DNA from: Flavobacteriales bacterium
GTDB lineage: Bacteria > Bacteroidota > Bacteroidia > Flavobacteriales > Flavobacteriaceae
Assembly (NCBI GenBank): GCA_011524905.1
Contig: WTJI01000044.1
Coordinates: 1-64,000, forward strand
Direction: 5' to 3'
Length of the DNA stretch: 64,000 bases
Each line of letters begins with the position of its first letter. Within the stretch, counting starts at the first letter, position 1. Made by a program: the position numbers and the translations under genes. Positions 53,713-62,171 of the stretch are shown here, piece after piece. The notes below the pieces were generated by a model that searched no databases, was not told the DNA's origin, and saw only the letters and a program-made list of their open reading frames with translations.

Positions 53713-55716
53713 CTATTTATAGGATCGTGTTTTGACTTCAATTTCTTCATAATTCAGGGCTTCTTTGTGCAACTTGGCCTTTGCGGGTTCGCCTTGGTAT
53801 TCCCAAGCAGAAACAAAAGTAAAGTTCTCATCATCGCGAAGGGCTTCTCCTTCGGGGGTTTGTGACTCTTCACGGAAATGACCACCACATGACTCAGTGC
53901 GCTCTAAGGCGTCTTTGGCAAAGAGCTCGCCCAGTTCAAGGAAATCGGCAACACGCCCTGCTTTAGCTAGTTGCTCGTTAAATTCGTGAAGCCCCCCTGG
54001 AACATTTACATTTTTGTAAAAATCTTCACGAAGTTCCTTAATTTCTTTCATGGCTTCTTTAAGCTCTTTTCCATTACGTGACATACCACATTTGTTCCAC
54101 ATAATTTTACCGAGCTTTTTGTGATAGTAATCGACAGAATGTGTGCCTTTGTTATTGATAAAGGCTTCTAATTGCTTTTGCACATCTTTTTCTGCGGCTT
54201 CAAACTCCGGTGTATCTGTATTGATGGAACCCGTGCGAATATCATCTGAGAGGTAATCTCCTATAGTATAGGGTAAAACAAAATACCCATCGGCCAAGCC
54301 TTGCATCAGTGCCGAGGCACCAAGTCGATTGGCACCATGATCGGAAAAATTGGCCTCACCTATGGCATAACATCCAGGAATAGCAGTCATTAGGTTATAA
54401 TCAACCCAAACGCCACCCATGGTATAGTGCACCGCTGGGTAAATCATCATGGGGGTTTCGTAAGGATTTTGATCTACAATTTTTTCATACATCTGGAACA
54501 GATTGCCGTACTTAGAACGAACCACATCCTGCCCCAGCTTTTTTACCAATTGCATATCATTTTCATCTAACCCTTTGACATGGGCCTGCTCTTTACCATA
54601 GCGTATAATAGCCGATGCAAAGTCAAGATAAACTGCCTCACCAGTTTTGTTGACACCGAAACCTGCATCACAGCGCTCTTTGGCAGCACGGGACGCAACA
54701 TCTCGAGGCACTAAGTTTCCAAAGGCAGGATAGCGACGCTCTAAATAATAATCTCGATCTTCTTCAGCCAAATCAGTGGGTTTTAGCTTTCCTTCCCGAA
54801 TGGCTTGGGCATCTTCTAACTTTTTTGGTACCCAAATACGGCCATCGTTTCGAAGGGATTCTGACATTAGGGTGAGTTTAGACTGGTGATCACCCGAAAC
54901 AGGAATACATGTAGGGTGAATTTGTGTGAAGCATGGGTTGGCAAAGTGAGCACCTTTTTTATGGATTTTCCAAGCGGCAGAAACATTACTTCCCATGGCA
55001 TTGGTAGAAAGGAAAAAGACATTACCGTAACCTCCTGAAGCAATAACTACAGCATGGGCACCATGTCGTTCTAACTCACCTGTAACTAAATTTCGTGCAA
55101 TGATACCACGGGCTTTACCGTCTACGACAACCAAATCCATCATTTCATGGCGGTTATACATTTTTATTTTACCACGACCAATTTGTCGATTCATAGCCGA
55201 ATAAGCGCCAAGAAGAAGCTGCTGCCCAGTTTGGCCTTTGGCATAGAAAGTTCTCGAAACCAACACCCCACCAAAAGAGCGATTATCTAAAAGTCCGCCA
55301 TAGTCTCTAGCAAAAGGAACCCCTTGTGCTACACATTGGTCAATGATATTTGCTGACACCTCCGCCAAACGATGAACGTTGGCCTCGCGTGAGCGGTAAT
55401 CACCCCCTTTAATGGTGTCGTAAAATAAGCGATAAGTAGAGTCCCCATCACCTTGATAGTTTTTAGCTGCATTGATTCCTCCTTGAGCGGCGATAGAGTG
55501 TGCCCTTCGGGGGGAATCTTGAAAACAAAAAGTTTTAACATTGTAGCCCAACTCAGCCAAAGTTGCCGAAGCCGAAGCGCCAGCGAGGCCCGTCCCTACA
55601 ACAATTACGTCAATCAAGCGTTTGTTGGCAGGGCTCACAAGGTTAATTCTGCTTTTGTGGTTGGTCCACTTATCTGAAAGTGGTCCTTTGGGTATTTTTG
55701 AATCTAAAGTTGCCAT
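53713..55716 (-). CDS. sdhA: Succinate dehydrogenase flavoprotein subunit
   Basis: A 667-residue flavoprotein. N-terminal [19 protein letters not shown] is the FAD Rossmann motif, and the covalent FAD-attachment His lies in [14 protein letters not shown]. The active-site [17 protein letters not shown] and HPTCIP segments are present. It oxidises succinate to fumarate. The long form resembles the B. subtilis/Wolinella group, which pairs with a single diheme cytochrome b subunit. Confidence 0.96.
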   Translation of the reverse strand: MATLDSKIPKGPLSDKWTNHKSRINLVSPANKRLIDVIVVGTGLAGASASATLAELGYNVKTFCFQDSPRRAHSIAAQGGINAAKNYQGDGDSTYRLFYDTIKGGDYRSREANVHRLAEVSANIIDQCVAQGVPFARDYGGLLDNRSFGGVLVSRTFYAKGQTGQQLLLGAYSAMNRQIGRGKIKMYNRHEMMDLVVVDGKARGIIARNLVTGELERHGAHAVVIASGGYGNVFFLSTNAMGSNVSAAWKIHKKGAHFANPCFTQIHPTCIPVSGDHQSKLTLMSESLRNDGRIWVPKKLEDAQAIREGKLKPTDLAEEDRDYYLERRYPAFGNLVPRDVASRAAKERCDAGFGVNKTGEAVYLDFASAIIRYGKEQAHVKGLDENDMQLVKKLGQDVVRSKYGNLFQMYEKIVDQNPYETPMMIYPAVHYTMGGVWVDYNLMTAIPGCYAIGEANFSDHGANRLGASALMQGLADGYFVLPYTIGDYLSDDIRTGSINTDTPEFEAAEKDVQKQLEAFINNKGTHSVDYYHKKLGKIMWNKCGMSRNGKELKEAMKEIKELREDFYKNVNVPGGLHEFNEQLAKAGRVADFLELGELFAKDALERTESCGGHFREESQTPEGEALRDDENFTFVSAWEYQGEPAKAKLHKEALNYEEIEVKTRSYK

Positions 55717-55719
55717 GGA

Positions 55720-56373
55720 TTAAAATGCATTTAGATGGTGGAAAAGCGCAATAAAAACAAACCCAACTGGAATGGCTATTGCGTAGATTTTTGTGAATGT
55801 TTTGATCGCTGGGGTGTATTTATTGTTCAACCCCATTGATTGAAAAGAAGAACCGAAGCCGTGGAGTAAATGAAGGGCTAGAAAAACAAAAGATAGGGTA
55901 TATAAGCCCACACGAACGGGGCTAACGAATTTGTGAACCAATTCTTCATAGTAGCGGTTGGGATCTTCTGGAAGCACTTCTATGTATTTATAATTCATTT
56001 CTGGTAGCCAAAAATCATAAAAATGTAATCCCAAAAAAGATAAAACTACTGCGCCAGACAAAATCATGTTTCTTGACATCCAATTCGCATTGGCGCTACC
56101 TTTGTAGGTGCTGTACTTATTATTCCGTGCCGCTCTGTTTTGGAGTTCCAAAACAAAACCCATTACGAAATGAAAAACAACACCAAATATCAAGATCGGC
56201 TGTAGTATAAACTGGACCAATGGATTGGTTCCCATAAAATGGGAGAGCTCATTAAAAACAGACCTGCTAAATACCGATGTTAGATTGATGGTAAAGTGCT
56301 GCCCAAGAAAAACGACTAAAAAAAGTCCCGAAAGCGCCATGGCTACTTTTCTAGCAATGGAAGATGGTATCAT
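55720..56373 (-). CDS. sdhC: Succinate dehydrogenase cytochrome b subunit
   Basis: A 217-residue membrane protein with five hydrophobic helices and several His residues in helices (GQHFTINL, FHFVMGFV, LGLHFYDFW, LHLLHGFG) suited to bind two hemes, as in single-subunit anchors of B. subtilis type. It passes electrons to menaquinone. It is first in the sdhCAB operon, 3 bp before sdhA, with a clear promoter upstream. Confidence 0.93.
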   Translation of the reverse strand: MIPSSIARKVAMALSGLFLVVFLGQHFTINLTSVFSRSVFNELSHFMGTNPLVQFILQPILIFGVVFHFVMGFVLELQNRAARNNKYSTYKGSANANWMSRNMILSGAVVLSFLGLHFYDFWLPEMNYKYIEVLPEDPNRYYEELVHKFVSPVRVGLYTLSFVFLALHLLHGFGSSFQSMGLNNKYTPAIKTFTKIYAIAIPVGFVFIALFHHLNAF

Positions 56374-56815
56374 AAGTTTTGTTTCGATTCAATTAGTATT
56401 CAAAATTACTTCATAAAGGGTTCTGTTCCCAATACCACAGGACTTTTTTCGTTGCTTTAAGAGATTTATAACATTTCTTCGAACTTGTTTAAAGGTTTTT
56501 GGCGTTTGGTAAGTTAATACTTAAAAAAATTAGACAATTTTGATAAGGGTGTACGATGGCTGTGTCTAAAACTTGTCGAATTGATAATTTACTCAAAGTT
56601 TTATGCTCAAAAACCTCTTATATTTCAAATAAAGCAGTCCTATTTTTTGGGCTCTTATGCCTAAAAGCTGGAGAATAAATCCAATTCACCATTCATTTTT
56701 AATACCAACAGAAATTTGTGTTGTTCTTTATTCGGGCTGTTTATTGATTCCGATATCAGTATGTAACCCTTTTAAGTTGACGTTTTACAGCCTATCAAAT
56801 GCATTTGTGAAATAT
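56374..56815. other. Intergenic region upstream of sdhCAB
   Basis: 442 bp between two minus-strand genes. The left 60 bp hold the sdhC promoter. A 12-bp palindrome CAAATGCATTTG at 56796-56807 follows the upstream VPS10 gene. An open frame of 67 codons on the plus strand (56657-56860) overlaps the VPS10 gene end and lacks protein-like features. I see no RNA gene. Confidence 0.6.
56401..56432 (-). promoter_or_regulatory. Promoter of sdhCAB
   Basis: Minus-strand TAATTTTG (56401-56408) is a perfect -7 match; TTG (56430-56432) lies 21 bp upstream. The start codon is 28 bp past the -7 element. Confidence 0.7.
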
Positions 56816-59641
56816 TTACTCAATACTAAAACGATGTTTTTGAATAGCATTGGTAGTTGAAATTTCTAAGATATAATCCCCTGGGGTGAGATAATAATTG
56901 CCATCTTCAGCTGCCTTGAGTGGATTTTTCTTCCTGGCTTTGGGCAGTAATGCTCGATCGTAGGTCAGTGGATATGTCAACGAAACAAAACCTTTATCCA
57001 GACTCCCTTTCGAAGTATATACTTTTTTACCTTTTGAAGTAGTAACCGCCAGGGTATAGTCAGCGACGGATTTTGAAAATACAGTAAAATCATAGCTGGG
57101 TTGTCTCCAAGAATTCCATGATGATCGTCGAGTTCCCCAATACTTTGAATGCTTTTTACTTTTGGGCGCAAAAAGCTGTAAATCTTCTTTTGAGCTCCAG
57201 CTTTGAAGGGGTTTGATGTTGGCCTTATAAATCGATCTACCATGGGTACCAACCAATAAATCTTGTGCCTCTTTTTGGATAACCAAATCATGCACAGCCA
57301 CCGTATTGAGTCCTTCAGCAAAAGCCTGCCAAAATTGACCATGATCGAAAGAAACATAAACCCCACGATCCGTTCCTACATAAAGAATCTCCTCGTTAAC
57401 TGTATCTTCAATAATAACATTTACGGGTGCTGCTGGGAGATTTCCTGCAATAGGCTCCCAATGAAGCCCCTTGTCATGACTGACGTACAAATATGGGTTA
57501 AAGTCATCGTTTCGGTAGCCATTTAAGGCAGCATAAACTCTGTCTTTTTTGTGCTGTGAAGCAACAACACGACTTACCCAAAGATCAGCAGGTAGATTGG
57601 CCGATAACAATTGCCAATCAACACCCCCGTTGGGTGTAGCATAGATTTGACCATCGTCGCTCCCCGTGTAGATTAAACCAAACTGGAAAGGTGATTCACT
57701 AAAGGTTGTAATCGTACCAAAAGTTACATTTCCTTTTCTACCACCTTGAGTCAAATCAGGTGAAATAGGCGTCCAGTCACGCCCTTGATTAAATGATCGA
57801 TGTAGCTTGTTACTCCCCAGGTACAAAATATCCTGATTGTGATGGGACAAGGCAATGGGAGTTTGCCAATTAAATCGCAATGGCGCTTCCCCCAATTCAT
57901 GCTTGGGCTGAATGGCATCTCGAGTGCCTTTTTTTAGATCAAGACGGTAGTAATTACCAAATTGGAAGCCCGTATAAACAGTGTTAGCATCGCGTTGGTC
58001 AATGGCAACTTGCATTCCATCACCACCTAAAATACGGGCCCATGGGTAGCGTCCCGAAGCGTGCCAGTCTCTATTTTCGACTGCGTTGTGAGGACCTTTC
58101 CAAACCCCATTATCTTGCAATCCACCATATACATTGTAGGGTGTTTGATTGTCAACATTAATGGCATAAAACTGTCCTACTTGTGGGGTGTTGTTTTTGC
58201 TCCAATATTCTCCATCTGTGTAGGTGATATTTACACCACCATCATTGCCATTAATCAAATGTCCTGGCTGATTGGGGTTGATCCACAACGCATGGTGATC
58301 TGAGTGTACATTGGGTTTGGATAAACTTTTAAATGACTTACCTCCATCTTCTGAACTTAAAAACGGTACGCCATAGATATAGATTTTATCAGCGTTAAAG
58401 GGTGCTACATGAATGTGTCCAAAATAATAGCCATAGCTGTAATACACCCCATCCAGGTAGTCTGTATGGGTCTTTATCCAGCTTTTTCCACCGTCTTCGC
58501 TTTTGTATACCTCTGCTCCAATAACGGGCGTATCAAATAATTGTGCGTTGGCATTCTCTAGATAAGTTGCCAGGTCAATGGGCTTGATTTCTCCTGCACG
58601 AACTTGATTTTTCAAATTTTCAGCCCGGTATTTTTCATGAAAACCGTTGCGCTTGAGGTACGTATTGATTTGTTTGTTGGGCAAAGACAAAAATTCAGAG
58701 GTGGACATTTTTTTAAAGGCCTCTTTGGTCAAATTATCAGAAGCTTTCGGTTTTTCTTTTTCCCGGCGAAATTGACTGTCGTGGATAGCGTAGATGGTTT
58801 GGTGGTCATATACGGCGATCCCGATGCGACCAACGCCTTGACCCGTAGGAAAACCGCTAGAAGGGGTATTGATTTTTCGCCAACTTTGCCCAGCATCCTC
58901 ACTTTTATAAATACCCGAATGGGTTCCACTCCCAGAAAAATTCCAGGCTTTGCGGTCTTTTTCCCAAGCAGCAGCATAGAGGGTTGAAAAATCGTTGGGT
59001 ACTTGTGCCAGGTCGATTATACCTGTTTGCTCATTGATAAACAGACTTTGTTGCCAAGTGGAGCCAGCGTCATTTGTAATATAGATGCCACGCTCTTTGT
59101 TAGGTGTGTATAAATGACCAGTCACCCCAACAACCAAATGATCTGGATTTTCTGGATTGATGAGAATTTTACCAATATGGTGGCTATCAGCTAAGCCGTG
59201 ATGGGTCCAAGTGGCGCCATTGTCTTGCGTCCGTAAAATACCAATTCCAGCGTATGAAGAACGTGAGGCGTTGTTCTCACCAGTCCCTACCCAAAGTGTT
59301 CGACTGGGCCAATGCATTGCCATTTCCCCAATATTTTGAGTGGGAGCATTTTCCATTATGGGGCTAAAACTAATCCCGTTGTCCTTCGTGTGCCAAATAC
59401 CACCAGAGGCATAAGCCACGTAAAATTCTGTCGGCTGTTTTGGGTTGACAGCTAAGGCAACCACCCGGCCACTCATGATGGCGGGGCCTATATTTTCGAA
59501 AGGAAGATTTTTGACCCAAGAGTCTTGGATCAATTGATCATGATCTGAAACTGATTTAAGCCAAGCCGTACCCGTTGTAGGTTGTGCTAAAGCCAAAAAT
59601 CCAATGAGAAAAAACACACTAGTATACCTGGTATACTTCAT
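56816..59641 (-). CDS. Exported VPS10/BNR-repeat beta-propeller protein, second copy
   Basis: A 941-residue protein from ATG 59641 with a signal peptide (KYTRYTSVFFLIGFLALAQ). Asp-box repeats are frequent (TKDNGISFSPI, TQDNGATWTHH, TNDAGSTWQQS, SEDAGQSWRKI, SHDKGLHWEPI). A histidine motif VHSDHHALWI corresponds to the one in the first copy at 25.9-29.0 kb. It differs by a charged helical insert of about 80 residues between propeller blades (near DNLTKEAFKKMSTSEF) and by a shorter C-terminus. Function unknown; cell surface or periplasm. Confidence 0.85.
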   Translation of the reverse strand: MKYTRYTSVFFLIGFLALAQPTTGTAWLKSVSDHDQLIQDSWVKNLPFENIGPAIMSGRVVALAVNPKQPTEFYVAYASGGIWHTKDNGISFSPIMENAPTQNIGEMAMHWPSRTLWVGTGENNASRSSYAGIGILRTQDNGATWTHHGLADSHHIGKILINPENPDHLVVGVTGHLYTPNKERGIYITNDAGSTWQQSLFINEQTGIIDLAQVPNDFSTLYAAAWEKDRKAWNFSGSGTHSGIYKSEDAGQSWRKINTPSSGFPTGQGVGRIGIAVYDHQTIYAIHDSQFRREKEKPKASDNLTKEAFKKMSTSEFLSLPNKQINTYLKRNGFHEKYRAENLKNQVRAGEIKPIDLATYLENANAQLFDTPVIGAEVYKSEDGGKSWIKTHTDYLDGVYYSYGYYFGHIHVAPFNADKIYIYGVPFLSSEDGGKSFKSLSKPNVHSDHHALWINPNQPGHLINGNDGGVNITYTDGEYWSKNNTPQVGQFYAINVDNQTPYNVYGGLQDNGVWKGPHNAVENRDWHASGRYPWARILGGDGMQVAIDQRDANTVYTGFQFGNYYRLDLKKGTRDAIQPKHELGEAPLRFNWQTPIALSHHNQDILYLGSNKLHRSFNQGRDWTPISPDLTQGGRKGNVTFGTITTFSESPFQFGLIYTGSDDGQIYATPNGGVDWQLLSANLPADLWVSRVVASQHKKDRVYAALNGYRNDDFNPYLYVSHDKGLHWEPIAGNLPAAPVNVIIEDTVNEEILYVGTDRGVYVSFDHGQFWQAFAEGLNTVAVHDLVIQKEAQDLLVGTHGRSIYKANIKPLQSWSSKEDLQLFAPKSKKHSKYWGTRRSSWNSWRQPSYDFTVFSKSVADYTLAVTTSKGKKVYTSKGSLDKGFVSLTYPLTYDRALLPKARKKNPLKAAEDGNYYLTPGDYILEISTTNAIQKHRFSIE

Positions 59642-59739
59642 ACTTAAAATTTGAATCATGCTTAAAAAGTACAAATTTTATGAAACAATTTTAGTTTTTA
59701 ATTCCGTTTAAGAAGCTATCAAATTGATGTAAAATCAAT

Positions 59740-59747
59740 TACATTCG
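59740..59747 (+). promoter_or_regulatory. Possible -7 element of the aminopeptidase gene
   Basis: TACATTCG is one mismatch from TAnnTTTG and ends 5 bp before the ATG at 59753, close to the spacing seen at dgt and glyS. Confidence 0.35.
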
Positions 59748-59752
59748 TATGC

Positions 59753-61045
59753 ATGAAATATAAATCTCTACCCGCTTCATTTTACCAACAAGTCCGAAAG
59801 CAGTTTATGCAAAAAATGAAGCCTCAAAGCTTGGCCATATTCAATTCTAATGACGTTTATCCCATTAGTGCAGACTCAACCTTGCCTTTTGCGCAACACC
59901 GAGATATTTTTTACCTCAGCGGTGTGGATCAGGAAGAAAGTATTTTAGTTTTATTTCCCGATGCCTACGAAGCAAAACATCGCGAAATCCTTTTTTTGCG
60001 AGAGACCAATGCACACATCGCAGTTTGGGAAGGGGCCAAACTCAGCAAAAAAGCAGCTTCAGCCTTGACCGGTATTGAAACAGTTTATTGGTTAAAAGAC
60101 TTCGATCGGGTTTTTCAAGAGCTTAGTACGCAGTGTGAAACTTTTTATTTTAATACCAATGAACATTATCGTCAGGCCGTTGAAACAGAAACTCGTGAAG
60201 ATCGGTTTATTAAGCAGTGTAAATTAAATTACCCTGCGCATCAAGTTGCCAAGAGCAACCCTATATTGCAGCAACTGCGGTCGATAAAGGCGGAAGAAGA
60301 AATTCAACAAATTCAACAGGCTTGCGACATAACGGAAGAAGGGTTTCGTCGAATATTAGATTTTGTTCGGCCAGGAGTTTGGGAATTTGAAATAGAAGCG
60401 GAACTAGCGCATGAATTCCTTCGCAATCGTTCAAAGGGGTTTGCCTATCAACCCATCATTGCTTCGGGGAAGAACAGCAATGTTCTCCACTATACAGACA
60501 ATAACCAACAATGTCAGTCTGGCGACTTATTGCTTATGGATGTGGCTGCCGAATATGGAAATTATTCCAGTGATATGACCCGAACTATTCCTGTATCTGG
60601 AAAATTTAGCCCCCGTCAACGCGCTGTGTATGATGCAGTTCTCCGAGTAAAAAAACAGGCAACAGCAATGCTTAAGCCTGGTGTTCTTTGGAAATCCTAT
60701 CATGAAGAAGTAGGAAAAATAATGACTGGTGAACTCATAGACCTGGGGCTTTTAGATAAAGCTGATGTTCAAAATGAAGACCCAAAAATGCCTGCTTATA
60801 AAAAATATTTCATGCACGGCACCTCCCACCATTTGGGACTCGACACGCACGATTATGGATTATTACATTTGCCCATGGCGGCCAATATGGTCTTTACGGT
60901 TGAACCTGGTATTTATCTTCCCGAAGAGGGTTTTGGTGTTCGATTAGAAGACAATGTCGTGATTCAAGAACAAGGAGAACCCATCAATCTTATGAAAAAT
61001 ATTCCCATAGCCCCTGAGGCCATTGAGGAATTAATGCACTCTTAA
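59753..61045 (+). CDS. pepP: Aminopeptidase P family (Xaa-Pro) peptidase
   Basis: A 430-residue M24B metallopeptidase. An N-terminal AMP_N domain (QVRKQFMQKMKPQSLAIF, HRDIFYLSGVDQEESI) precedes a pita-bread domain with five metal ligands: two Asp in LMDVAAEYGNYSSDMTRT, His in HGTSHHLGLDTHD, Glu in FTVEPGIYLP and Glu in VRLEDNVVI. It removes N-terminal residues before proline. Its stop overlaps the next, convergent gene by 4 bp. Confidence 0.94.
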   Translation: MKYKSLPASFYQQVRKQFMQKMKPQSLAIFNSNDVYPISADSTLPFAQHRDIFYLSGVDQEESILVLFPDAYEAKHREILFLRETNAHIAVWEGAKLSKKAASALTGIETVYWLKDFDRVFQELSTQCETFYFNTNEHYRQAVETETREDRFIKQCKLNYPAHQVAKSNPILQQLRSIKAEEEIQQIQQACDITEEGFRRILDFVRPGVWEFEIEAELAHEFLRNRSKGFAYQPIIASGKNSNVLHYTDNNQQCQSGDLLLMDVAAEYGNYSSDMTRTIPVSGKFSPRQRAVYDAVLRVKKQATAMLKPGVLWKSYHEEVGKIMTGELIDLGLLDKADVQNEDPKMPAYKKYFMHGTSHHLGLDTHDYGLLHLPMAANMVFTVEPGIYLPEEGFGVRLEDNVVIQEQGEPINLMKNIPIAPEAIEELMHS

Positions 61046-61974
61046 TCCTTAGCAGGGAAAAGAATTTCACTTTTCAGCTCTAACTCTGGGGTGTCTTTTG
61101 GACTATTCCAATAAACTTCAAACGGCGCTTGCTTTTTGATGGGTTTAAATTTTTTGTTGCGCATGTGCATCATACCAGCCGACCATGCATTGCCAACATG
61201 GCGATAGGGACCTTGATGTAAGACCGAATACACAGCCATTTCAGGTAGTTTGCCTTGAATAAAATCGGCCGGTAAATCTTCTGGAATTGCTGTAAGCGGT
61301 ACAGCTGATGTGTATTTGACTTTTTTACCTACCATGTCCCATTTGTGATACAAGGTAAAAGCAGGCCCTGCTTGGTATGATTTCCATTGATTGTGATACA
61401 ATGTCATTAGTTTTTCGAAATCTTTGCTCATGTAGGTGTCAATTTCTTGGGTCGCTACTTCTCTTTTAATCCCTACATAAAGTTTTGCTTTTTGCTTTTT
61501 AAGTCCCTGAAAAGTTATTTCTGAATTGGTTTTACCTGTTTCTATTAAATCTTTTAGCATACGAAGACCACGCCGATAGTCTTCACTTATAAATGCCATC
61601 ATGGATTTCTTCATCCAAAATAAAAAAATAGGCAAACTACTTTCCATCGTCCATTTTAGTAGCGTTTTGTCATCTTTTTTTTCGAGATAGAACGCCACCT
61701 TTGCAAAAGATTTCCATGGTTTTAGAAACTGTAGGTCCATAGTCAAAAAATCAAAGTGCTTGGAGGTTTCTGTAATTGTCATTTCCCCCGAACCAACAAT
61801 AGAACCGTCCCAAGAGTATAAGTCACCTTTCTCAGATACCTTAACGTGACAATCTGGTTCGGCCAATAACCAAGGAGACCACTGCTGCCAATTATGGTAA
61901 TCACTTAAAAATTTATAAATTTTTTCTGCTTTTTGATTGATGAGGATACTTTCCTCAATGTGTATTTTAGGCAT
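61042..61974 (-). CDS. SRPBCC and GyrI-like effector-binding fusion protein
   Basis: A 310-residue protein in two parts. Residues 1-140 form an SRPBCC/polyketide-cyclase-like cavity domain (IHIEESILINQKAEKIYKFL, WQQWSPWLLAEPD). Residues about 165-310 resemble the GyrI-like/AraC effector-binding domain (EVATQEIDTYMSKDFEKL, YSVLHQGPYRHVGNAW). Both domains bind small molecules; there is no DNA-binding domain. Function unknown. Confidence 0.85.
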   Translation of the reverse strand: MPKIHIEESILINQKAEKIYKFLSDYHNWQQWSPWLLAEPDCHVKVSEKGDLYSWDGSIVGSGEMTITETSKHFDFLTMDLQFLKPWKSFAKVAFYLEKKDDKTLLKWTMESSLPIFLFWMKKSMMAFISEDYRRGLRMLKDLIETGKTNSEITFQGLKKQKAKLYVGIKREVATQEIDTYMSKDFEKLMTLYHNQWKSYQAGPAFTLYHKWDMVGKKVKYTSAVPLTAIPEDLPADFIQGKLPEMAVYSVLHQGPYRHVGNAWSAGMMHMRNKKFKPIKKQAPFEVYWNSPKDTPELELKSEILFPAKD

Positions 61975-62048
61975 AGCATAAGATGTTTAGATTCAATTTG
62001 GCGGCGGTAAAAAATACTTTACCCCATTCGTGAAATTAATAAATAAAA

Positions 62049-62171
62049 CTAGCAATTGCAGTCTTTGCCACAGGATTTGTCAGATTTAGAAGGACTAAAA
62101 AAGCGACGGTACAAAGAGCGTACGGCAAAAACAGCAGCCAAAGCGACGAGAAGGATTTGCAGGGTTTCCAT
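62049..62171 (-). CDS. FeoB-associated Cys-rich membrane protein
   Basis: A 40-residue protein: a single hydrophobic helix (ETLQILLVALAAVFAVRSL), a basic YRRFF segment and a Cys-rich tail SCGKDCNC. This matches the FeoB-associated Cys-rich membrane protein family. Its ATG overlaps the feoB stop (TGATG), which indicates translational coupling. It likely helps the FeoB ferrous iron importer, perhaps by binding iron on the cytoplasmic side. Confidence 0.85.
   Translation of the reverse strand: METLQILLVALAAVFAVRSLYRRFFSPSKSDKSCGKDCNC

Noticed and set aside
56796-56807. 12-bp perfect palindrome CAAATGCATTTG after the second VPS10 gene
   Set aside because: Without a loop or T run it is not a terminator, and about fifteen such palindromes are expected by chance in 64 kb.
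56657-56860. 67-codon plus-strand frame upstream of sdhC
   Set aside because: It overlaps the 3' end of the VPS10 gene, has no recognisable features and no promoter match.
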